From Nephromyces sp. MM_2019 (Eukaryota > Apicomplexa > Aconoidasida > Nephromycida), in contig JADHZB010000052.1 of the NCBI GenBank assembly GCA_015657535.1, forward strand, positions 1 through 26,157: a DNA stretch of 26,157 nt. Direction: 5' to 3'. This document shows, piece by piece, positions 19,429 to 26,157 of this stretch (position 1 is its first letter; each line of letters opens with the position of its first letter). A model generated the notes under the pieces. That model had not been told where the DNA came from and did not search any database. It saw only the letters and a program-made list of their open reading frames with translations. Position numbers and translations under genes: made by a program.

Positions 19429-21547
19429 CAAATTGGGGCTTTAGTAGGGATACAATGCGTAGGATTTTATTTTATGTCGGCAGGATGATGTTTTCGGAGA
19501 AATTAAATTTCCGTGAGGAACGAGCATTTGTGCAAACCTAAAGGTGTAGAATTAGTTTAATGTTAGGCACTTTGCAATACTTTAGGATCCATGGTAATCG
19601 AGCATGCTTTTTGGACTAAGAAAATAAAAAGGAGAAAAGGTATTGCGCCCACTTGAAATGCATTAATAAAAATTCTGTACTGATTGGCTAACCGTGATGA
19701 AATTCTGACGAGCTAATAGGCTTTCTAAATGGAAATGTCGCGGGATTAGCCTCAAAATAGTTACGGTACTTGTGGGTAGCCCATAATTGGATTTTGTAGA
19801 ACTCTATGTTAGAGCTCTTAGATTTGATCAATGGGCATCTTTCTTAGCTGTACGGGGATAAAATATAATTACTAGATGGATTCGCCTTTGAGTTTGAGTA
19901 ATTTACTCTCCCCGTCTTTCTTTAAGCGCTTTCAAAAATGGTGTACAGTTTTTCATTTGAGTATATATCGCTATACTAATATGTTTTTTTGGTTGCTACT
20001 GTAGTGGTTTTTCAATTTTGCATTTGACGGTTAGTTTGCTTGGCCTAAAAAATGATTGCCGACTAAGGTGTGCGTACAGCGTTGCGCTCTAGAAATATCT
20101 ACAGTAGTCTTTATACAGCCTATGAGACTGATTTCCTCTAGTAGTTGCGCACAGCGCACTTCATTTTTAATGGGCGTTTATCTCAATTAATTAAGCAAAA
20201 TAAAATTTTGCCGTGGCAAAAGCTAGCGTAGTTGTCTTCTTGCAGATAGAGCTGGGCGTCAGTCTATAAAAATTGGTTTTCACTTCGTAGGCGAAAAATC
20301 TTAGTGAGGCAGCGCAATGAAATTCTGTGAAATTTTCGCTATGATTAGTCTATTCATGATCTAACTTTTTTAAGTACTAAAGGAATGTCCTCCTCATTGC
20401 AATACTTAAAGAAACATGATCGATTGAGTGAGTATTAGCACTTTGTCTAGTTCTCGTGCTCAATTTGATATCCTAGCAGGACAATAAGCTGTTTCGTTCA
20501 TGCAGTTGTTGGATTAACCGCATGGCGTGTTCTTCGTCTTAAAATGTAGAACTCGTTGCTCTAGTTTGCAGTTTTTTTTGCATGATGTTGGAGAGTACTG
20601 GGACTTTTTTTTTGGGTTATTTGCGCCGTGATTTTTTCAGAAGTATCTCGCTATGGCTTTCTTTTCTTGGTAGGTATCAGGTTTTTTGGTAACTTCGCGC
20701 TCTAAAATATTGTTGCTGTACTATTTTTTTGAGCAGGTGTGAGGTTTTGTTTATTTATTTATAATTTGTGTTTATTTTATCGTATTATAGCCCCTTATGT
20801 ACATTTATGTTTGAGCGATATAGGCCTCATTAGTTTTATACTTAAACTCTTTTTTGTTTTAGATGTGGCTTTTTATTCGTTTCTTTTGTTGGGAGACCAT
20901 GGTGGAATTTTATATTGAATCATTTCTAGGTGCTTTATTCCTCAGTACTGATTTGATGGGGCTGCACAAAATTTAAACCCGCTGTCATGCGTTGCTCAAT
21001 ATCTTGTGATTGGTTAAGCAGTGCTTCAATTGAATTGCAATACGGGCCTTTTGAAGTGAACCGTTTCTACGGTGAATGACATTTGACGATACCTGCCTTT
21101 CATACCTTTTTGTTGTTTTTGCTTTTTTCAACGCTGGTAGTAACCCTGGCAAGCTTGATACCATCACTTTTGCGTTGAACGTGGCGCTTCGTGATATTGA
21201 ACGTCATTGCTGCCGTACTTTGAACTGAGTATCGCGCATCCTACTCTGGGAAGTCGCTCGATATATCAGGTTTAATGCTCTTAATTGTGCATGTTTTTGC
21301 GATATTTTTAGCTTATCAGGTGTTGCGCCTGAATGTCTCCAAGGTCGAAAAATTGTGTATTTCTGCATGCTACTACATGGGTGCTCACGAAATTTATCCT
21401 GCGGGAACTTAAAAGGGGTTTGCATGTTATGCTGGTATACCTAGAGTCTGCCTAAGTAAGGCTATTAACAAAAAGGGCGTAAAATACTCTCCCGTCTTGC
21501 CTATAATTTCTGGTCACTCTGGACCGCTTACTTTTGGAGTATATGAA
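19429..21547. other. gene-poor, T-rich region after the DHHC gene
   Basis: The + strand stays T-rich here with long T runs, as in the DHHC introns. This probably covers the DHHC 3' UTR and intergenic DNA. Minus-strand frames of 60-73 codons (21167-20985, 21425-21204) are Lys/Gln-rich by-products of the T-rich plus strand and have no protein-like structure. TGCATGC occurs at 21364-21370. Confidence 0.5.
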
Positions 21548-21580
21548 AAATCATCCGAAAGCCAGGCTTCCGGATGATTT
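21548..21580. repeat. 33-bp inverted repeat (16-bp arms, 1-nt centre)
   Basis: Arms 21548-21563 and 21565-21580 are complementary at 15 of 16 positions. The single exception (21558/21570) is an A-C mismatch in a plus-strand RNA but a G-U wobble in a minus-strand RNA, so the hairpin would be more stable in a minus-strand transcript. It lies about 170 bp past the stop of tentative minus-strand gene E, in 3' UTR position. It could be an RNA processing signal, a cruciform site or a remnant of a small transposon terminal repeat. It is not a histone 3' stem-loop. Confidence 0.8.
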
Positions 21581-21752
21581 AGTATTTCTGTATGCAGATG
21601 AGGGTTTAAATTCAAATAGCGGATAAGAAAAGGTATGATATGATTGGATCATTTCCTCATCAGATTCAAATTTGCTCGAACCCTGCCGTTTTTGTTGTGT
21701 TCTAACTAGTGTGTTTCTGTCTGGAGTAAAACCGCTGTATTACTTCGCAGTT

Positions 21753-22569
21753 TCAAGTACGCAGAAAAACCTTTTTACTTTCTGCTCGCATCAAACAAGT
21801 GTATCCCTCAGCTCCCTTGGCTGAAGAACCTTTGGTATTAATAAACAGGGGGGCAGTAGAGTCTATGGTAGCCAATAGCTTGCTTTTTTTGGCCTCCAGT
21901 GCCATACCCAGAGCTTCGTCCTGAAATTTGAAGGTATGGAGCTGGAACACGGCAGGTCCATTAAGAATTCAATACGCTTTTGCCACCGTGAGGTAATGAA
22001 ATGCAGGTTCTGCCAATTAGTCACGTCGGTTTCAGCCGGTAAAAGTACCCGATTCAAAGTAGAACCTTGCTCAGCTGCTTCTATGAATTTTATAACATGA
22101 TAATTTCCAGGCAAGCAAGTTTATCACTTTGAATGCACATACACTCGATAGCTGTTTAGAGATCTTTGCTTTCTCTCGAATACCTCAACCAAGCGCTACA
22201 AAATGCCGCAATTAGAACATTAATCACTAGATAAAAACACTATAAATTATTGAACTTGTCGCTGGTAAGCAGTCACGCATGCATGAAGGCTGATTTGCTC
22301 AGTAAAAAATGAGTGGAAAAAGGCAGAAAACCATGCTGAGAAGGGAACATATATTACAGTTCTATTGTAAGCCATTTATCCAACCAAAAGGTTTTTGTCG
22401 GCCTACGAGTTCCGCACCTCAAAACGCCACAGGACCACATGGTTAGCTCGGGATACTCTGCCTGGACTGCTTGGACGTAGTCACGATATTTTCGAACAGA
22501 GTTTTTTTTCCACTCATGTGAGAAAGTACGACTCCTTAGCCTAGTATGAACGGTGTTAAGCGGGTCGCT
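21753..22569 (-). CDS. tentative gene E, unrecognised; three 3' exons
   Basis: Three minus-strand exons join in phase: 22569-22407 (after CACTAG, before GTAGGC), 22080-22025 (after TTCATAG, before GTGACT) and 21941-21753 (after GTTCCAG), ending at a TGA. They encode about 135 aa with protein-like composition: a basic, helix-like part (FSHEWKKNSVRKYRDYVQAV), then DEALGMALEAKKSKLLATID and a Lys/Gly-rich end. Without the first splice, the 22569 exon would run 71 codons to its own stop at 22354. A 26-nt upstream exon (22759-22734) fits the phase. An ATG at 23517 opens a basic, acid-poor N-terminus (MKHVNNARKGLVAALFKR) that resembles a mitochondrial presequence, but its link to these exons is not shown. 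The family is unknown. Confidence 0.4.
22277..22283 (-). promoter_or_regulatory. GCATGCA (TGCATGC on minus) within candidate gene E
   Basis: A perfect ApiAP2-type heptamer on the minus strand, between two proposed exons of gene E. It is one of ten in the window. Position within an intron does not argue strongly for promoter function. Confidence 0.2.
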
Positions 22570-24074
22570 CTAGTGAGAAAATACTGCAAAAAAAGCAATA
22601 TAGGCTCCGTAGGGTACTCCCGAAAAAATGACTTTCCTAGTGTTTAGCGACTGCTACGTACGTAACAAACTGCAAAGCTTTTCTCCACTAAATCTATTCT
22701 TACTACAAAATTCATGTTGCCTTGCTTTTATACCTTATTTTCCGTGCCACTTTCGAATACTAGAAAAAAGTAAAAAAAATTCAAAGGAAAATTAGAGGAA
22801 GTGATAATATGATACTTCCAAAAAGTGGCTCCATCATTCTGATAGTACCTATTATTTCATCCAAACTAATAGCTCTCTTAATATATTCACTTCAATTAAG
22901 ACTTGATCTCAAGTTTGTTGAAATTTTTTTCTCTGTTTAAAGAGCTTTTAACACGATTGCATTGCTCTATGCTTGTTTGGTGATCTTAAGGAAATGGCAT
23001 TTACTATTATTACTCGTTGCCGCTTTTGTTAAGGCCTAACTTGATTTCTTGCCGCGGGTACGGGCTAGTTCTTCACGAATTCAACATATATCGTGTGTGG
23101 TGTGTTCTGCTGCCAGCACACCTGGAAGACTTTCCCGGATGCAAATGAGGAAGTCATCAGACACTAAGAAACTCAGCGAGCATCATTAGATACCCTCAGA
23201 ATGATACTGCAAATTTGATGTGCACAATTTCCAGATTTGTAAGATATTAGTCCTTCCGAAAAAATTCTTGGTACCACTGCATTATCTTCTTATTGAAATA
23301 TTCTAACCATTTCTCTCTATATCTCTCTCCTTTTTTTCCTGCTCTCTTCCTCCCGTTCTTTCCTTCTCTCCCATGTCCTCCCACTGTCCCCTACTAATAT
23401 TGCGTGATATTGCGAATGGTAAACGTTCATGATATTGAGGTTGGAACCCTGAAGAAGCTGAAGACGCTTAAAAAGAGCAGCTACTAGGCCTTTCCTAGCA
23501 TTATTTACATGTTTCATTGCTTTTTGATGTGATTAATGCCATTTTTCCCTTGAAATAGCTGTAAAATCTACATTTCCATCTGAAAGCAGAGAATCAGATA
23601 TTCACATTACTGAGGTAAAGTTGAAAAGGTGCGAGATTATCGCTGGACACTACCCATTTCTATGGTAGATTTAGGAGTAGCTTTGCCTTTTTAAATACTT
23701 GGAAAGGTGGTTCACACTTGCTGATAATTGTTGCGCCCCTTTATAGTGGGCTGATGGGGTGGTGTATAACGGCTATTCTCATCTTTATGCTCAAGCCTAC
23801 TCTTGTAGTTATTGTGTACCTCCTTCGTATGAAAGCAGGCGATAACTTCAAGTAAATTCTGCGCCGTTTGCTGTATTTTATATATGTAATTATTCTCCTT
23901 ATAGAGACTTCTTAGAAGCTAAGAATTTTGCTCTGCGGAGGGAGCTATCATGTAAAACATAACAAAGAATGTGTAAGTAAAAAAACTATTATCTCTAGCG
24001 TCTTTGCTAAGAAAGGCAGGCTTCAAGCTGCACCAATAGGCAGCGAAGAGCGAGCCCTCCTCTTCTAGTGTAAA
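22570..24074. other. mostly non-coding; upstream of VPS11 and possible 5' part of gene E
   Basis: No long convincing frame is present. Possible minus-strand exon pieces are 23121-23077 (15 codons between CTTCCAG and GTGAAG) and 22759-22734. The stretch should also contain the VPS11 promoter next to 24075, but no clear core element is visible. A pyrimidine-rich tract is listed separately. Confidence 0.4.
23311..23392 (+). repeat. about 80-nt pyrimidine-rich tract
   Basis: The + strand is almost purely C and T over about 80 bases, with TCTC-type runs. The corresponding minus strand is polypurine and reads as a string of Arg, Lys and Glu codons in one frame. It lies about 700 bp upstream of VPS11. 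It may be a slippage-derived simple sequence or a triplex-prone promoter element. No function is demonstrated. Confidence 0.6.
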
Positions 24075-25901
24075 ATGCAAAAATTAAGACGTTTGAACTT
24101 TTTTGAGAGGAAGATATGTCTCCCAAAGGTAGATGCTTTAAACTCTTGGAATGAAGATGTGGGAACCTCATGGAACGGCAGTTTGGCGAGTTTTCCACAT
24201 CCTATAGAGAGGGCGAATACTGCCGGGGATGGAATGAGAAATTCGGGGATATCGCCTGGTGTTGCTGGAAACTTGGCGGGTAGGTGAATAGCGGTGGTTA
24301 TTGCTTGCTCCGCGTATATCTCTCGAATCTTTAACTTCCAGAACAAACGTGATGACGATGAATATTGAAGCTTTTTCGAAGCGTTTCGCATTTAGGTGAT
24401 GCCGGTGTTTGACGTTTTGATTTTTTCGTTTGTTGAAGCGCTTCTGAATGGATGTGATGCTACTCCCTTTTGTAAAGTTCTTCAGTCTACTTTTCCATAA
24501 CTTCGTATCTTTTGTACCTTTTTCCTTTGCCGTTTACTTTTGGTAGAGTACCTGCAGTTAAAAATTTGGCTTTTTTGCCTCCATCCACTGATTTATTCTC
24601 TTCACATCGCAAACATATTGTCTTTTCAAGTTACTTTTTCTACACTGTAGAGTAGCTTTATCAGAAAAAGTATCAGTCTTGCTCAGACACGTTTATTGCC
24701 TCCAAATACTGTTTTTCAGTACAATTTGCCTGCCCTGTTGAAAAGCTCAGTCCCATTAATCTATTAGAATTTCTGCAGGTTCTTCTGCGTTTTTGCTTTC
24801 CAAAGCATCATATTCTTTACATGAGCTTTTACTAGTTATGTCTTCAGGGTTTTCTTGCTGATTAGAGGATTTTCTAAAACTAATTTTGCAAATTAATTTC
24901 CCTTTAGTTTTTTTCTTAATCTTTGCTACTACCCGTAAATACTCGCTAAAAAACTTCATCTTTTCGTTTTTCTTGCTGGTGAAGAAACTAGTGTGTGTGT
25001 GCTGCTATCTCTGATTATTTTTGCGAGAGAGATATATATGTATTTTTCAAGGTACCAAGGCTGGTAGCTCAAAGGTGGAGATAATAAATCTCAGTGAAAT
25101 TGAGATTTCCTGTGTGTGTGGATGCAACCATGGTATATGGATAGGCTCAGCCACTGGGGAAATCTACTTAATACCCGAAAATTTCGTTCTGAAGAAGTTC
25201 CGGGCATTTACGGAGGCAGTTTTTTTTCTGATTTTCAATCAAAAATTGAATTCCTTGTTTTCCATTGGGTATGTGAGTTTTTGAAGCAGTGTGTGCGTGT
25301 TGCGTGGATTAGTGGAAGATGTGGGAGTATTTTGGGGAGATCCTCTATAGTGCTGCATTATTTTGGGTGGAGCTTTGGTTTGGTAGTGTTTGGATTTGGG
25401 TTGTGCATCAATCTCTTTTGGATATGTAGCTAGTTATGTGATGAAAGGGGATTTTTTGGAAGAAGGCCTTTTTTTTAGGAAGAAGATTGGTTTTTTGCGT
25501 GATGAAGATGATTTTCTGCAATAAAAATTTTTTCTGAGAATCATCTTTTTCAAGATTCCTGGGCAAAAAAGCCTCCAGCTTCTCTCTTTTAATTTGTGTG
25601 TGCGAGACTTTTTTTTAGTTATTATAGGCTAACTCGATATTGTTCCTGTTTCCTGCAATTGTACCTTTTTCCTCTACTCATAAAATTAACTGTATATTTG
25701 GGTGCTTGATGGTATGGTATGTGTGTCTACAGAAAAGATGAGGATGCCAGTGGAGGGATGAAATACAAGTTTTTCGCCTGCCAAGCTGCTTTAGAGGGAG
25801 ATATACTGCCTCTAATTAGAGAAGCGAAGCTGTTTTCAAGCAGAATCCCAGAGGAGGCAGTGCTATGTTGCGATGTAGCTCCCAACGCTGGCATGCTAGC
25901 A
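24075..25901 (+). CDS. VPS11: VPS11-like HOPS/CORVET subunit, first three exons (cut by window)
   Basis: Vps11 is a core subunit of the HOPS and CORVET tethering complexes on endosomes and lysosome- or vacuole-type organelles. In Toxoplasma it is known to be needed for secretory organelle formation. Exons are 24075-24279, 25052-25268 and 25733-25901, in phase with GT-AG borders, giving 197 aa. The gene continues past the right edge: the last exon ends at a GTAAGC donor in phase 0. An in-frame TAG at 24066-24068 supports ATG 24075. The N-terminus (LRRLNFFERK) matches the WRRFxFFD-type start of Vps11. After a 50-residue Gly/Ser/Asn-rich insert, the first propeller blades follow: HGIWIGSATGEIYLIP, FRAFTEAVFFLIF, SIGKDEDASGGMKYKFF and later PEEAVLCCDVAPNAGMLA. 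These line up with human Vps11's GSLVFGDMEGQIWFLP and SVGEDEEGINPLVKIW. The clathrin-repeat and RING parts lie outside the window, so another Vps-C-like propeller protein is not fully excluded. Confidence 0.85.
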
Positions 25902-26157
25902 GTAAGCTTTTCACCCTCCGCTGCATGAAGTTATTGTGTTCTGAGGGGTGCAACACTAGGAAATTTGCTTGAAAATGCGCACGCACACAGTGGTTTTGTA
26001 CAGTGTGTGAAGCTGGAAAAAGGAGGCAGGGCAGTAGGACATTGTATTTAGTAGTGTAGGAGGTTTGGGAGGATTAGGGGGTGTGAGATTTTTGGGAAGA
26101 GATGGGAGGAGGTGGAGGGTGTGGGAAAGGTGGGAGAGTTTGAGTGGGTGGAGGGGG
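25902..26157 (+). other. G-rich intron 3 of VPS11 (incomplete)
   Basis: The intron begins at GTAAGC (25902) and runs off the window. From about 26033 it becomes strongly G-rich on the coding strand, with nine runs of three or more G between 26067 and 26157. This differs from the T-rich introns elsewhere in the window. Confidence 0.75.

Noticed and set aside
20985..21425. Two minus-strand frames of 60 and 73 codons
   Set aside because: They are antisense to T-rich DNA, with Lys/Gln/Arg-biased readings and no consistent splice sites.
24756..24959. 67-codon Lys/Glu-rich minus-strand frame
   Set aside because: It is antisense inside intron 1 of the VPS11-like gene. Its composition follows from the T-rich plus strand, and there is no motif or splice context.

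Overview
This is nuclear DNA of a eukaryote with spliced genes. By eye the GC content is about 38-40%, and genes lie on both strands with GT-AG introns. In the three recognisable genes the introns run from about 240 to 800 nt and are T-rich on the coding strand. No bacterial, organellar, rRNA, tRNA or CRISPR feature was seen. The ABCG, DHHC and VPS11 gene set, the intron structure and an apparent excess of TGCATGC (a classic ApiAP2-type motif) fit an alveolate, possibly an apicomplexan relative. The organism is an inference and was not determined.

Layout. (1) 1-6.9 kb: a minus-strand half-size ABCG transporter (coding 5275-1405, four exons, 683 aa) inside a long region that is A-rich on the + strand. 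(2) 6.86-7.41 kb: a GC-richer patch with a 182-codon minus-strand open frame of unknown nature. (3) 8.0-17.0 kb: a segment without the strong T bias, holding many short minus-strand exons. Two exon chains could be assembled by splice-phase bookkeeping: 'gene B' (14528-9643, 546 aa of the C-terminal part, further 5' exons likely) and 'gene C' (3' part 8635-8045, further 5' exons likely). They could be one large gene. I recognise neither. B looks beta-rich. (4) 17065-19428: a complete four-exon DHHC palmitoyltransferase on +, whose ATG lies 55 bp from a possible first ATG of gene B on the other strand. (5) 19.4-24.0 kb: mostly non-coding, T-rich on + in its first part, with a tentative minus-strand gene 'E' (22569-21753) and a near-perfect 33-bp palindrome just beyond its 3' end. 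(6) 24075 to the right edge: the first three exons of a VPS11-like HOPS/CORVET subunit on +, cut by the window, with a very G-rich last intron.

How the genes relate: there is no operon logic here. DHHC S-acylation and VPS11-dependent vesicle tethering both serve endomembrane traffic, and the ABCG transporter would be a cargo of it, but that is ordinary eukaryotic gene content. I found no defence system, mobile element or clearly new molecular system. The best candidates for novelty are the unrecognised genes B and C.
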